Origin: Nonomuraea wenchangensis
GTDB lineage: Bacteria; Actinomycetota; Actinomycetes; Streptosporangiales; Streptosporangiaceae
NCBI RefSeq assembly: GCF_900111685.1
Contig: NZ_FOHX01000011.1
Coordinates: forward strand, 62,001 to 126,000
Direction: 5' to 3'
DNA: 64,000 bases
A program made the position numbers and the translations under genes. Positions 15,508 to 24,963 of the stretch are shown one piece after another; the first letter of the stretch is position 1; every line of letters begins with the position of its first letter. The notes beneath the pieces were generated by a model that was given only the letters and a program-made list of their open reading frames with translations, was not told where the DNA came from and did not search any database.

Positions 15508-16896
15508 ATGACTTCAGGAGAGTACAGGTCGGAGGCGTTCGCCACCCCGGTGGACGCCCTGCTCGACCGGGTCGAGCAGAGCATGCGCAACGACCTGGTG
15601 CCGGCCGAGATCTTCAACAACGAAGAGCTCTTCCGCGCGGAGATGGAGCGCGTCTTCACGCGCGTGTGGGTGTTCGTGGCCCACGAGTCCGAGATTCCCG
15701 GCGCGGGAGACTTCGTCCAGCGTCGCATCGGGGTCGACCCGGTCATCGTCACCCGCGACGGTGAGGGCGACATCCACGTCCTGTCCAACTACTGCCGGCA
15801 CCGCGGTTCGCAGGTGTGCCAGACCGACAGCGGGAACTCACGTTTCTTCACCTGCCCCTACCACGGCTGGACGTACGCCAACGACGGCAGGCTCATCGGC
15901 ACCCCGATGATGCAGCGCGCCTACGGCGAGCCACTCGACCCGAACCTGTGGAGCCTGAAGAAGGCGCCGAAGGTGCAGTCCTACAACGGCTTCGTCTTCG
16001 CCTCGCTCTCCGACGACGTCCCGCCGCTGGAGGAGTGGCTGTCGGGGGGCGCCTCGTGGATGCTCGACCTGATCCTGAACCTGGCGCCCGGCGGCATGCG
16101 CGTCGCCGGCCCGCCCGAGCGCTACATCGTGCACGGCGACTGGAAGACCGCCGCGGAGAACTTCGCCGGCGACGTCTACCACCTGCCGACCCTGCACTTC
16201 AGCATCCAGGAGGTCGAGCTGATCCAGAGCATCCAGTTCACCTGCGACATCTCCGGCACCTACGAGTTCGCCAACGGCCACACCTTCATCGGTCACCACT
16301 GGACCGAGGCGATCGGCCCGTTCTTCACCTACGGAGGCTACGGAGCCGTTCCCGGCTACGTGGAGAACTTCGACCTGAGCGGCTACGACGAGACCCAGAA
16401 GTGGGTCGCCGAGCACATGCCCCCGACGGTGGGCACGATCTTCCCCAACCTCTCCTTCATCCGGATCTTCTCGCCGCTCCCGGACGGGCCGCCGGGCGTG
16501 TTCACGAGCTTCCGCCAGTGGCAGCCGATCGCCCCCGGCAAGATCGAGCTGTGGAACTGGCAGTTCGTCTGGAACTTCCAGGACGAGGAGTCCGCCCGGC
16601 GTGACTACGTCGGCGGCCAGTACTGCTTCGGCTCGGCCGGCCTCTTCGAGCAGGACGACACGGTCGCGTGGGAAGGCGTCCAGCGCGCCGCCGCCAGCCC
16701 GTGGATGCGCAAGGAAGGGCTGGAGTTCAACTACCAGCAGGGGCAGAAGTCGCCGCTCGATCTCCGGCCCGATCCGGACTGGAAGGGGCCGGGCGTCCAC
16801 CGGAAGACGACGTACGGCGAGTATCCCCAGTTCAACTTCTTGCGGCAGTGGCTCGCCACCATGCGGGAGAACGCGCCGAAGGGAACGAGCCGATGA
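15508..16896 (+). CDS. Rieske non-heme iron oxygenase, alpha subunit
   Basis: A 462-residue catalytic subunit of a ring-hydroxylating dioxygenase. The Rieske 2Fe-2S motif is C96-x-H98 ... C116-x2-H119 (CRHRGSQ and CPYHGW). The mononuclear iron site is D222/H225/H230 (GDVYHLPTLH), with the third ligand an aspartate of QDDTVAWE (383 or 384). Length is standard. It acts as an alpha-beta hexamer with the next gene, receiving electrons from the ferredoxin and reductase downstream, and would add two hydroxyls or one oxygen to an aromatic or heteroaromatic ring. ATG 15508 sits 14 bp after the dioxygenase stop, with GAGAGGGAG as ribosome site. Confidence 0.95.
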   Translation: MTSGEYRSEAFATPVDALLDRVEQSMRNDLVPAEIFNNEELFRAEMERVFTRVWVFVAHESEIPGAGDFVQRRIGVDPVIVTRDGEGDIHVLSNYCRHRGSQVCQTDSGNSRFFTCPYHGWTYANDGRLIGTPMMQRAYGEPLDPNLWSLKKAPKVQSYNGFVFASLSDDVPPLEEWLSGGASWMLDLILNLAPGGMRVAGPPERYIVHGDWKTAAENFAGDVYHLPTLHFSIQEVELIQSIQFTCDISGTYEFANGHTFIGHHWTEAIGPFFTYGGYGAVPGYVENFDLSGYDETQKWVAEHMPPTVGTIFPNLSFIRIFSPLPDGPPGVFTSFRQWQPIAPGKIELWNWQFVWNFQDEESARRDYVGGQYCFGSAGLFEQDDTVAWEGVQRAAASPWMRKEGLEFNYQQGQKSPLDLRPDPDWKGPGVHRKTTYGEYPQFNFLRQWLATMRENAPKGTSR

Positions 16897-17402
16897 GCCT
16901 GGCCGTGGACCCCGCCACCTACACCCTCGCCGCCCAGTTCCTCGCACTTGAGGCGCGGCTCCTCGACGAGGGCCGTGAGGAGGAGTGGCTGGAGCTGCTG
17001 GACGACGACCTGCTGTACACGGTGCCGTCCCGTCAGGCGGCGTTGCCCCGGTCGGCGGAGATCAACCGCGACGCCTGGCGCGTCCGTGACACCAAGGCGC
17101 ACATCGTCACCCGCGTCAGGCGCGGCGACCAGGGGCACGCCTACTCCGAGGTGCCGCCCTCACGCACCTCCCGCCTGGTCGGCTCGATCCTGGTCGAGCC
17201 GACCGATCAGGCGGACGTGATCGCGGTCCGCTCGACGCTGCTGGTGTACCGCCAGCGCGGCATCGACGTGCACTTCGACCTCATCCCCGCGCGGCGCGCC
17301 GACCTGCTCAGGCTGACGGCCGACGGACCGCGGCTGCTGCGCCGCGAGGTCGTCCTCACCGAGACCACGCTCAAGACCCCGAACCTGGGAGTGTTCCTGT
17401 GA
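16893..17402 (+). CDS. Rieske oxygenase, beta subunit
   Basis: A 169-residue small subunit with the cystatin/SnoaL-like fold of ring-hydroxylating dioxygenases. Recognisable parts are the early acidic helix LLDEGREEEWLELLDDDLLYTVP, the HIVTRVRR strand, the SRLVGSILVEPTD strand and the C-terminal RREVVLTETTL strand. It has a structural role in the alpha3beta3 assembly. Its ATG overlaps the alpha stop (ATGA) and its own end overlaps the ferredoxin start, so stoichiometric coupled translation is expected. Confidence 0.92.
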   Translation: MSLAVDPATYTLAAQFLALEARLLDEGREEEWLELLDDDLLYTVPSRQAALPRSAEINRDAWRVRDTKAHIVTRVRRGDQGHAYSEVPPSRTSRLVGSILVEPTDQADVIAVRSTLLVYRQRGIDVHFDLIPARRADLLRLTADGPRLLRREVVLTETTLKTPNLGVFL

Positions 17403-17602
17403 CGCGGAAGGTCGTCGTCGACAACACCCTGTGCCGCAACTACGGGATCTGCGCCGGCATCCAGCCGGAGATCTTCGTGATCCCGCCGGGCAGCCCGTTC
17501 CCGGTCATCGGACGCGAGATCGTCGAGGACGACGATCTCGAGGAGGTCAGGGAGGCGGCCCGCTCCTGCCCTGCCCAGGCGATCACGATCGTGGAGTCCT
17601 GA
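17399..17602 (+). CDS. Ferredoxin, 3Fe-4S type
   Basis: A 67-residue single-cluster ferredoxin with cysteines at 12, 18 and 57 (LCRNYGIC and SCPAQAI) and no fourth cysteine, the pattern of actinobacterial [3Fe-4S] ferredoxins. It would carry electrons from the reductase encoded next to the Rieske oxygenase. This ferredoxin type together with a glutathione-reductase-like reductase defines the type IV Rieske systems known from Gram-positive PAH and phthalate degraders. It starts at GTG 17399 inside the beta-subunit stop (GTGA). Confidence 0.93.
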   Translation: MTRKVVVDNTLCRNYGICAGIQPEIFVIPPGSPFPVIGREIVEDDDLEEVREAARSCPAQAITIVES

Positions 17603-18789
17603 TGGCCCGCTTCCCGACCGGGGCCGTCATCGTCGGCGGGAGCGCCGCGGGTCTGGCCGCCGCGGACGGCCTGCGTGAGGGCGGCTACGCCGGCTCGATC
17701 ATCGTCCTCGACGAGGAGGCGGACCCCGGCTTCGACCGGCCGATGCTCTCCAAGGCGCTCATCGGCGAGGCGGCCGGGACCGGGCCCAACCGGCTGCGCG
17801 GCCCCGAACAGCTCGCCGGCAAGGACATCACGGTCCTCGGTTACCACCGGGCCATGGGACTCGACGTCGACCGCCGGTTGGTGGTGACGAACTGGGGCGA
17901 GGCGATCCCCTGGGAACACCTCGTCATCGCGACGGGCGTGGACGGGATCCGGCTGAGGACGACGGCCGGCAACGCTCTGCCGGCGTTGCGCAACCGCGAT
18001 GATCTCGGCCGCGTCCGCCGGTTGTTCGACTCCGGGCGGCCCGTCACCTGCGTCGGCGCCGGCTTCGTCGGTCTCGAGGTCGCGGCGGGACTGCGCGGTC
18101 GAGGCGTGGACATCACCCTGATCAGCGACGGGGAGCTGCCGCTTGAGCCCTGCCTGGGCCGGGACGTCGCGGGCTGGCTCGTCGGCCTGCATCGCGCGCA
18201 CGGCGTGAGGTTCGAGCTCGGGACCGCCGTCACGTCGGTCGAGGAGGCCGGCGACGGCTACCTCGTCGGCCTCGGCGACGGCCGGCGGCTCCCCGCCGAG
18301 ACGGTGCTCGCCGCGGTCGGCACCACTCCGAACACCGACTGGCTGCTGGGCTCGGGCGTCGAACTCTCGCGCGGCGTCCTCGTGGACGCGGCCGGACGCT
18401 CGAACGTGCCCGGCGTGTGGGCCGCCGGCGACGTGGCGACCACCGTCGAGGCCGGGACCGGCGCTCACCACCGTTTCGAGCACTGGACGCACGCCGTCGA
18501 ACAAGGCCGCCACGTCGGCCTGAACATCGCCCGCGGCCAGGCCGCGCCTTTCGAGGGCGTGCCGTACTTCTGGACCGAGGGCTACGGCCACACCCTGCAC
18601 GTCCTCGGCACGCATCGGCCCGGCGACCAGGTGACCGTCGTCGAAGGCAGCCTTGAGGCGGGCGCGTTCGTCGCCGTCCACGCCGACGGCGACGACCTGC
18701 ACGCCGTCAGCATCAGCGGACACCCGGCCGCGATCCGTACGTACAAGAAGCTGCTCAAAGCCGGTGCGGGGCATGCGGCGCGGTCCTGA
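17602..18789 (+). CDS. Ferredoxin reductase, FAD/NAD(P)-dependent
   Basis: A 395-residue flavoprotein of the glutathione-reductase-like ferredoxin reductase group. N-terminal FAD motif VIVGGSAAGLAAADGL, the NAD-binding motif TCVGAGFVGLEVAAGL near residue 155, the second FAD motif GVWAAGDVATTVE near residue 275, and the C-terminal reductase domain with HWTHAVEQGRHVG. It oxidises NAD(P)H to feed the 3Fe-4S ferredoxin and the Rieske oxygenase. ATG 17602 overlaps the ferredoxin stop (TGATG). Everything needed for a complete three-component oxygenase is thus present. Confidence 0.93.
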   Translation: MARFPTGAVIVGGSAAGLAAADGLREGGYAGSIIVLDEEADPGFDRPMLSKALIGEAAGTGPNRLRGPEQLAGKDITVLGYHRAMGLDVDRRLVVTNWGEAIPWEHLVIATGVDGIRLRTTAGNALPALRNRDDLGRVRRLFDSGRPVTCVGAGFVGLEVAAGLRGRGVDITLISDGELPLEPCLGRDVAGWLVGLHRAHGVRFELGTAVTSVEEAGDGYLVGLGDGRRLPAETVLAAVGTTPNTDWLLGSGVELSRGVLVDAAGRSNVPGVWAAGDVATTVEAGTGAHHRFEHWTHAVEQGRHVGLNIARGQAAPFEGVPYFWTEGYGHTLHVLGTHRPGDQVTVVEGSLEAGAFVAVHADGDDLHAVSISGHPAAIRTYKKLLKAGAGHAARS

Positions 18790-18809
18790 CACCCCTATCG
18801 AGGTCTGAC

Positions 18810-19958
18810 ATGTTTCGCTACTTCCCGACCAACTACGTCTGGAGTCTGTCGGCCAGCATCGCCATGAACTGCGGCGGCCAGATCGGCGAGGTGGACCGCA
18901 TCAGCGCTCCGCTCGCCGGCATCGCCGAGGGCGGCGACGACGCGGGCACCGAGAAGTTCTTCTGGTCCTGGGTGGAGTTCGCCGACACCCTCGTCTCCCG
19001 GGCCGAACAGGAGCTGGCCGACGGGCACCCGCTGTCGGCCGGACCGCTCTTCCACCGGGCCTCGGTGTACTACTTCGTCGCCGAGCGGATGCAGAGCCAC
19101 GACTTCGAGCCCCGCAAGGAGGCGTACCGCAAGTCGGTCGAGGCGATGAAGCGGGCGATCGTGCACAACCGGTATCGCGCCGAGTACGTCGAGGTCCCGT
19201 ACGGGGAGGTCTCGTTCCCCGCCATCTTCACCTGGCCGGAGGGCGAGCCCCCCGAGGGCGGCCGGCCGGTGATGGTGTTCTGCAACGGGCTGGACTCCAC
19301 GAAGGAGCTGCTCTACACCTGCGGGCTGCCGGCCGAGCTGGCCCGGCGCGGCATCGCGACCCTCTGCGTCGACCAGCCGGGGACGGGCGCCTCGCTGCGG
19401 GAGCGCGGCCTGCGCGCCGTCCACGACAGCGAGCGCTGGGCCGGGGCCGCCGTGGACTACCTGGAATCGCGCCCGGACGTGAATCCCCTGCGCGTCGGCA
19501 TGAGCGGCATCTCCCTGGGTGGCTACTACGCTCCCCGGGCCGCCGCCTTCGACAAGCGCTTCAAGCTGTGCGCCGTCTGGGGGGCGAACTACAACTGGGG
19601 CGAGCTGCAGAAACGCCGGCTGCAGCGGGAGGGTGAGAACCCCGTGCCGCACTACTGGGGGCACGTCCAATGGGTGTTCGGCCGGAACAGCCTGGAGGAG
19701 TTCATGGCGTTCGCCCCGAGGATGACCCTTGAGGGCGTCGTCGAGCAGATCACCGTGCCGTTCCTCGTCACCCACGGTGAGGACGACCGCCAGATCCCCA
19801 TGGAATTCGCGATCCCGCAGTACGAGAACGCGATCAACAGCCCTGACCGGCACTGGAAGCTTTTCACGAAGGCAGAGGGAGGGTCGTCCCATGCGGGCGC
19901 CGACAACGAGACCGTGCCGGCCAACTACATCGCCGACTGGGTCGCGGACCGGCTCTGA
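18810..19958 (+). CDS. Alpha/beta hydrolase, C-C hydrolase-like (DHPON hydrolase-like)
   Basis: A 382-residue hydrolase with an N-terminal helical cap of about 140 residues before the alpha/beta core. The catalytic triad is visible as S235 (GISLGG), D325 or D326 (HGEDDRQIP) and H361 (SSHAGAD). Length, the cap and the MFCNGLDSTKE oxyanion region resemble the 2,6-dihydroxypseudooxynicotine hydrolase of nicotine-degrading Arthrobacter and related C-C bond hydrolases or FrsA-like esterases. In this operon it would hydrolyse the ring-fission product. Whether it breaks a C-C, ester or amide bond cannot be told from sequence. Confidence 0.85.
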   Translation: MFRYFPTNYVWSLSASIAMNCGGQIGEVDRISAPLAGIAEGGDDAGTEKFFWSWVEFADTLVSRAEQELADGHPLSAGPLFHRASVYYFVAERMQSHDFEPRKEAYRKSVEAMKRAIVHNRYRAEYVEVPYGEVSFPAIFTWPEGEPPEGGRPVMVFCNGLDSTKELLYTCGLPAELARRGIATLCVDQPGTGASLRERGLRAVHDSERWAGAAVDYLESRPDVNPLRVGMSGISLGGYYAPRAAAFDKRFKLCAVWGANYNWGELQKRRLQREGENPVPHYWGHVQWVFGRNSLEEFMAFAPRMTLEGVVEQITVPFLVTHGEDDRQIPMEFAIPQYENAINSPDRHWKLFTKAEGGSSHAGADNETVPANYIADWVADRL

Positions 19959-19973
19959 GCTGCGGGGGAACCG

Positions 19974-20738
19974 ATGATGGCACAACAGGTCGCCGTGGTC
20001 ACGGGCGCGGCGAAGGGGATCGGCCTCGCGATCGCGAGGAGACTGTCCGACGAGGGCTTCGCGGTCGTCCTCTCCGACATCGACGTCGAGGAGGTGAAGG
20101 CGCGCGCGGCTGAGCTTCCGGAAGCGCTGGCCGTGGAGCATGACGTCCGCAGTCCGGAGCACGCCCGCAGGCTCGTCGAGGAAACCCTGTCGCGCTACGG
20201 CAGGATCGACGTGCTGGTCAACAACGCGGGGACGAACATCCACTCCCACCCGACCGCGGAGATCACCGACGAGGACTTCGACTTCGTCCTGGACATCAAC
20301 GTGAAGGGCACGTTCTACACGACCCGTGCTGTGATCCCCGTGATGACCGAGCGCGGGAGCGGACGGATCATCAACATGTCCTCGATCCTCGGGCTCAAGC
20401 CGGCGCCCTACGTGGCTCCGTACGTCACCTCGAAGTTCGCGGTCACCGGGATGACGCTCAGCCTCGCCGCGGAGCTCGCCCAGCACGGCATCACGGTGAA
20501 CTCGGTGCATCCCGGCATCGTCGCCACCGCCCTGCACGAGCGGGTCACCGAGGGCATCAGCCAGCTGCGCGGTCTCAGCGTGGGCGACGCCTGGGAGTGG
20601 TTCCGCGAAGGCATCCCGATGGGCCGGTTCCAGACCGCCGAGGACGTGGCGGCGCTCGTCGCCTTCCTCGCGTCCGACGCCGCGAAGGACGTCACGGGCT
20701 CATCGTTCAAGATCGACGGCGGCATGGGGGTTGTCTGA
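19974..20738 (+). CDS. SDR-family oxidoreductase
   Basis: A 254-residue classical short-chain dehydrogenase. Cofactor motif VVTGAAKGIGLA near the N-terminus, NNAG at about residue 83, catalytic serine in NMSSIL near 140 and the YVTSK tyrosine/lysine pair near 154. An aspartate (LSDIDVEE) at the end of beta-2 favours NAD(H). It is the natural candidate for the cis-diol dehydrogenase that rearomatises a Rieske product before extradiol cleavage, or for oxidation of a side-chain alcohol. It is 15 bp after the hydrolase, and its stop overlaps the next start (TGATG). Confidence 0.92.
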   Translation: MMAQQVAVVTGAAKGIGLAIARRLSDEGFAVVLSDIDVEEVKARAAELPEALAVEHDVRSPEHARRLVEETLSRYGRIDVLVNNAGTNIHSHPTAEITDEDFDFVLDINVKGTFYTTRAVIPVMTERGSGRIINMSSILGLKPAPYVAPYVTSKFAVTGMTLSLAAELAQHGITVNSVHPGIVATALHERVTEGISQLRGLSVGDAWEWFREGIPMGRFQTAEDVAALVAFLASDAAKDVTGSSFKIDGGMGVV

Positions 20739-22837
20739 TGGTGACAGAGACGACGATCGAGCCGGGATGGGCCGTCGGCAGCGACGTCGGCGGCACCTTC
20801 ACCGACCTCTGGCTGCGCTCACCGTCGGGCGACACGTGGGTGTGCAAGTCGCCGACCACCGACGACGTGGTGACCGGCGTGGTCAACGCGGTCCGGCTGG
20901 CGGCGGAGACCGCCGGTGTCGACCTCCGCCGGCTCGCACCCGCCGTCACGCGGTTCGGTCACGGCACCACCGTCGGACTGAACGCGCTGCTGACGGGGCG
21001 CGCAGCGCGGACCGGGCTCATCACGACGCGCGGTTTCGGTGACGTTCTGGAGATCGGGCGGCTGCGGCGCGGCACGGCCGGTCTCCAGGGGCTCGACCTG
21101 GGCGACTACCATCTGCGCGGCCGGACTCCCCCGCTCGTCCCCCGCACTCTCGTCGCCGAGGTCCACGAGCGCGTCGACTCCGACGGGCTCGTACGCACCC
21201 CGCTGGACGCGGGCTCGGTCCGCGAGGCGGTGCTCAAGCTGAAGGACGCCGGGGTCGAGGCCGTCGCGATCTGCCTGCTCTGGGCGACCGAGAACCCGGC
21301 GCACGAGCGAGAGGTGGCGGCCGCCGTCCGTACGATGATGCCCGGCGTCTTCGTCTCGCTCTCGCACGAGATCGCGCCGTCGGTCGGCGAGTACGCACGC
21401 GCCTCGACGACCGTGGCCAACGCGGCGCTCGGCCCGATCCAGGGCCACTACCTCGCCCGCCTGGAGGAAGAGCTCGCGGCCCTCGGCATGACGGCCCCGA
21501 TCATGATGACCACGAGCGCCGGCGGCGTCGTCCCCGCGCGTACGGTCACCGAGCGTCCCGTGTCCAACCTCCTCTCGGGTCCGGCGTCGTGCGTCGTCGC
21601 CGGGCAGAAGCTCGGCTCCCTGCTCGGCACGACGCACGTCCTGACGATGGACGTCGGCGGCACGAGCTTCGACGTCGGCGTGATCGTCGACGGAGTCGCC
21701 CTCATGACCGACGAGGTGACCTTCGGCGGCGCCGACATGCGCGTGCCGAGCATCGACATCGCGAGCATCGGCGCCGGCGGCGGCTCCATCGCCGCCGTCG
21801 AGGGCGGCGTCCTCAGCGTCGGTCCGCGCAGTGCGGGCGCCCACCCGGGCCCGGTCTGCTACGGCAAGGGCGGCACGGAGCCGACGACGACGGACGCGGA
21901 TCTGGTGCTCGGCGTGCTCGACCCGGAACAGTTCGGCTCCGGCGGCATCGTGCTCGACCGGCAGGCGGCGGCCGCCGCGATCGAGGAGAAGGTCGGAAGG
22001 CCACTCGGGCTCGACGCGATCGAGGCCGCGCGGGCGATCCGCGTCGTCTTCGACAACGTCATGGCCGACCTCCTGCGCGCGGTGACGATCGAACGTGGCC
22101 ACGACCCGCGCGAGTTCACCCTCGTCGCGGGCGGCGGAGCCGGCCCTTCCCACGCGTGGGCCCTCTGCCGTGAGGCGGGCCTCGACGGGTTCATCGTGCC
22201 TCCGGCCGCGACCGCGCAGTCGGCGTTCGGCGCCGGCACCTCCGACCTCAAGACGACGGCTTCCCGGACCTGCTACCGCCGGGTGCTGCCCGAGGTGGGC
22301 CCCGCCGAGGAGGACGCGGCGGTGATCGCTGCCGCACTGGAGCGGACGCGCGCGGCGGTCCTCGCCGAGATCCCCGACCCGGCCCGCAGCACGGTGACGC
22401 ACGTGGCGTCGATCCGCTACTTCGGCCAGGCGCACCACCTCGACGTCGCGATCGGTGACGCGCCGGACGAGGACGCCGTCGCCGATCTGCTGCAGAGGTT
22501 CGAGAAGGAGTACGAACAACTGTGGGGCAAGGGCTCAGGCTTCCGCGAAGCCGGGTTCGAGATCCTCGCGGTGCGCTCGGTCGCCGCCCTTCCCGCCACC
22601 GAGATCGGCGGAACCGGCACCGGCGAACGGTTCACCAGGCTCGGCACCCGTCCCGTCGTCTTCGACGACGCCGGCCGCCCCGACGAGACCGACGTCTACT
22701 CCGTACGGTGGCCCGCGCCCGGCCAGCGGATCGTCGGGCCCGCGCTCGTCCAGCTCCCGGGCTGCGTCGTGGTGGTACCGCCCAAGGGCGTGGCCACCAC
22801 CGACTCCCTCGGGCTCATCCACGTGAAGGTGAACTGA
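20738..22837 (+). CDS. Hydantoinase/oxoprolinase family protein, subunit A
   Basis: A 699-residue HyuA-type subunit. N-terminal Hydant_A_N segment GSDVGGTFTDLWL, the ATPase-like TTVGLNALLTGRAA loop, the central MDVGGTSFDVGV motif and the AGGGAGPSHAWALC segment are characteristic. With HyuB it forms ATP-dependent enzymes that open cyclic amides (5-oxoproline, N-methylhydantoin) or carboxylate ketones such as acetone or acetophenone. No biotin or extra gamma subunit is present, which fits hydrolase chemistry better than carboxylase chemistry. Start ATG 20738 overlaps the SDR stop. In this pathway it may open a lactam-type intermediate. Confidence 0.92.
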   Translation: MVTETTIEPGWAVGSDVGGTFTDLWLRSPSGDTWVCKSPTTDDVVTGVVNAVRLAAETAGVDLRRLAPAVTRFGHGTTVGLNALLTGRAARTGLITTRGFGDVLEIGRLRRGTAGLQGLDLGDYHLRGRTPPLVPRTLVAEVHERVDSDGLVRTPLDAGSVREAVLKLKDAGVEAVAICLLWATENPAHEREVAAAVRTMMPGVFVSLSHEIAPSVGEYARASTTVANAALGPIQGHYLARLEEELAALGMTAPIMMTTSAGGVVPARTVTERPVSNLLSGPASCVVAGQKLGSLLGTTHVLTMDVGGTSFDVGVIVDGVALMTDEVTFGGADMRVPSIDIASIGAGGGSIAAVEGGVLSVGPRSAGAHPGPVCYGKGGTEPTTTDADLVLGVLDPEQFGSGGIVLDRQAAAAAIEEKVGRPLGLDAIEAARAIRVVFDNVMADLLRAVTIERGHDPREFTLVAGGGAGPSHAWALCREAGLDGFIVPPAATAQSAFGAGTSDLKTTASRTCYRRVLPEVGPAEEDAAVIAAALERTRAAVLAEIPDPARSTVTHVASIRYFGQAHHLDVAIGDAPDEDAVADLLQRFEKEYEQLWGKGSGFREAGFEILAVRSVAALPATEIGGTGTGERFTRLGTRPVVFDDAGRPDETDVYSVRWPAPGQRIVGPALVQLPGCVVVVPPKGVATTDSLGLIHVKVN

Positions 22838-24963
22838 TGACGTCCCCCACAGAGAGCGATCCGGTCGTCCGGCAGGTCATCCGCAGCCGGCTCATCGCGA
22901 TCACCGACCAGATGCGGCTCGCCCTCCAATCGGTCAGCGGAAGCCCGACGGTCACGGAGGCCAGCGACTTCTTCACCGGCGTCTATCTGCCGGACGGGTC
23001 GTTCGTCACCATGGGCCACCAGGTCACCTTCGAGGCGCCACCGGTCGGCTCGCTGATCCGTCACCTGCTGGCGAAGGGGACGAAGCTCAAGGACGGCGAC
23101 CGCATCATCGGCAACGACCCGTTCATCGGCGCACTGCACCAGAACGACGTCCAGATGTGCGCGCCGCTCATGGTCGACGGGGAACTCCTCGGATGGGCCG
23201 GCGTGATGGCCCACGAGACCGACATCGGCGGCATGGACTTCGCGTCCTGGTCGCCGAAGGCGACGGAGGTGTGGCAGGAAGGGCTTCGCATCCCGGCCGT
23301 CAAGCTCGTGGACGGGGGCGAGCTGCGCGAGGACGTCCTTGAGATGATCCTCGCCGCGTCGCGCCTGCCCGCGCAGGTGGGCCTCGACATCCGGGCCTTC
23401 ATCGCCACCCTCAACGTCGCGGCCGAGCGGATGGCGGAGCTCTCGCACCGCTACGGCAAGGACACCGTCCTGTCGGTCATGCACGCGATGGTCGACGACG
23501 CCGAGTCGCTCATGCGTGCGCGCCTGCGCGAGCTTCCCGACGGCGTCGTACGCACGCGGGACTTCCTGGAGCACGACGGGAAGAAGGACATCCTCTTCGT
23601 CATCGACTGCGTGCTGAGCAAGCGCGGCGACTCGCTGCGTTTCGACTTCTCGGGCTCCTCACCCCAGGCCAACGGCTTCATCAACTCCTCGCGAGCCGGG
23701 CTGGCCGGCGGCGTCGCCGGCGCCGTGATCCCCACGCTGGGCTTCGGCATCCCGTGGAACGAAGGCATCCTGCGCCCGGTCGAGATCTCCGCGCCCGACG
23801 GTCTCATCTGCACGGCCGTGCCGCCGGCCCCGGTCGGCTCGGCGACCGTCGAGGCGGTGTGGACGGTCAGCAACGTGGTCTCCGCAGCTCTCAACCGCCT
23901 CCTGTTCGCCTCACCGAAGTACGCGCACCGCGCCCAGGCCGTCAGCTCGGGCACCATGGCGACCTTCAACCTCTCGGGCCGCGACCGCCACGACAAGGTC
24001 TTCGGCCTTCACCTCATGGACCCGCTCGCGGGAGGTTTCGGCGCGTTCGCCGACCACGACGGCCAGAACGCGGCCGGCCCGATCAACGCGCCGTGCCCGT
24101 CGATCGCGGACGTCGAGACGAACGAGCAGAAGAACCCGCTCTTCTACCACTACCGCCGGCTCGCCACCGACACGGGAGGCCCCGGCAGGCGCCGCGGCGG
24201 CGTCAGCGCCGAGATCGGCCTCACCGTCTCGGTCCCCAAGGCCGAAGCGCTGGTCATGACGCACGGCGCCGAGGTGCCGAACTCCATCGGCATCGGCGGT
24301 GGCCTGCCCGGCGGGCTCGTCGCCCAGCGCTTCACCCCCAGGGGCGGCGCGGAGACGGACCTGGGCCCGAAGCCCGGCTCCTTCCCCATCACTCCGGCCG
24401 ACCTCTTCGAGGTCACCTGGCAGGGCGGCGGCGGCCTCGGCGACCCGCTCGACCGCTCCCCGCAGGACGTGCTGGACGACGTGCGCTACGGGCTGGTCTC
24501 CGAGTTCGAGGCGCTGGAGACGTACGGCGTCGTCCTCGCCGAGGACGGCCGGCGTGTCGACGAGGCCGCGACGTCGGCAGCCCGCAGGGGGATCCGGGCC
24601 GCGCGCCTCGGCGTGGATCCGGGCACCCTGCCCGAGCCGGCTCCCGTGAGCGACGAGCCCGTCGAAGGCGCCGTACGCCTCGCCGACCGTCTCATCGCCG
24701 TACGTGACGACGCATCGGGCCGGTGGCACGTGCGCACGCTGGACGGCACCGTCCTGTCCGTCGGCTCCACCCGCTGGCGCGAGGGCGCCCACCGCTTCCG
24801 GCCGGCTCTCCCCGCGGCCTCCGGCGCCACCCTGCACCCCGACCTCACCGTGACGGGCTGGGCGGACCCGGCCACTGGAACACTGCTCGCGATCGACGTG
24901 CACCGGCACGACCAGGAGCCGTTCCACGACATCGACCTGGAACCGATGTGGAGACGACCATGA
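22837..24963 (+). CDS. Hydantoinase/oxoprolinase family protein, subunit B
   Basis: A 708-residue HyuB-type subunit, the metal-binding partner of subunit A. Typical pieces are VIRSRLIAITDQM at the start, TMGHQVTFE, the NDPFIGALHQNDVQM loop with His and Asp metal candidates, the HETDIGGMD segment, and the late glycine-rich end of the family (QGGGGLGDPLDRSP). Its start overlaps the HyuA stop (TGATG). A ~150-residue C-terminal extension after the family core (EAATSAARRGIRAARLGVD onward) contains a small extra module of unknown role, RDDASGRWHVRTLDG and so on. Confidence 0.92.
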   Translation: MTSPTESDPVVRQVIRSRLIAITDQMRLALQSVSGSPTVTEASDFFTGVYLPDGSFVTMGHQVTFEAPPVGSLIRHLLAKGTKLKDGDRIIGNDPFIGALHQNDVQMCAPLMVDGELLGWAGVMAHETDIGGMDFASWSPKATEVWQEGLRIPAVKLVDGGELREDVLEMILAASRLPAQVGLDIRAFIATLNVAAERMAELSHRYGKDTVLSVMHAMVDDAESLMRARLRELPDGVVRTRDFLEHDGKKDILFVIDCVLSKRGDSLRFDFSGSSPQANGFINSSRAGLAGGVAGAVIPTLGFGIPWNEGILRPVEISAPDGLICTAVPPAPVGSATVEAVWTVSNVVSAALNRLLFASPKYAHRAQAVSSGTMATFNLSGRDRHDKVFGLHLMDPLAGGFGAFADHDGQNAAGPINAPCPSIADVETNEQKNPLFYHYRRLATDTGGPGRRRGGVSAEIGLTVSVPKAEALVMTHGAEVPNSIGIGGGLPGGLVAQRFTPRGGAETDLGPKPGSFPITPADLFEVTWQGGGGLGDPLDRSPQDVLDDVRYGLVSEFEALETYGVVLAEDGRRVDEAATSAARRGIRAARLGVDPGTLPEPAPVSDEPVEGAVRLADRLIAVRDDASGRWHVRTLDGTVLSVGSTRWREGAHRFRPALPAASGATLHPDLTVTGWADPATGTLLAIDVHRHDQEPFHDIDLEPMWRRP

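Noticed and set aside
20738..24963. Acetone or acetophenone carboxylase
   Set aside because: HyuA/B-like subunits are shared with those enzymes, but no small gamma subunit is present and the context suggests ring or lactam opening. Not excluded with certainty.
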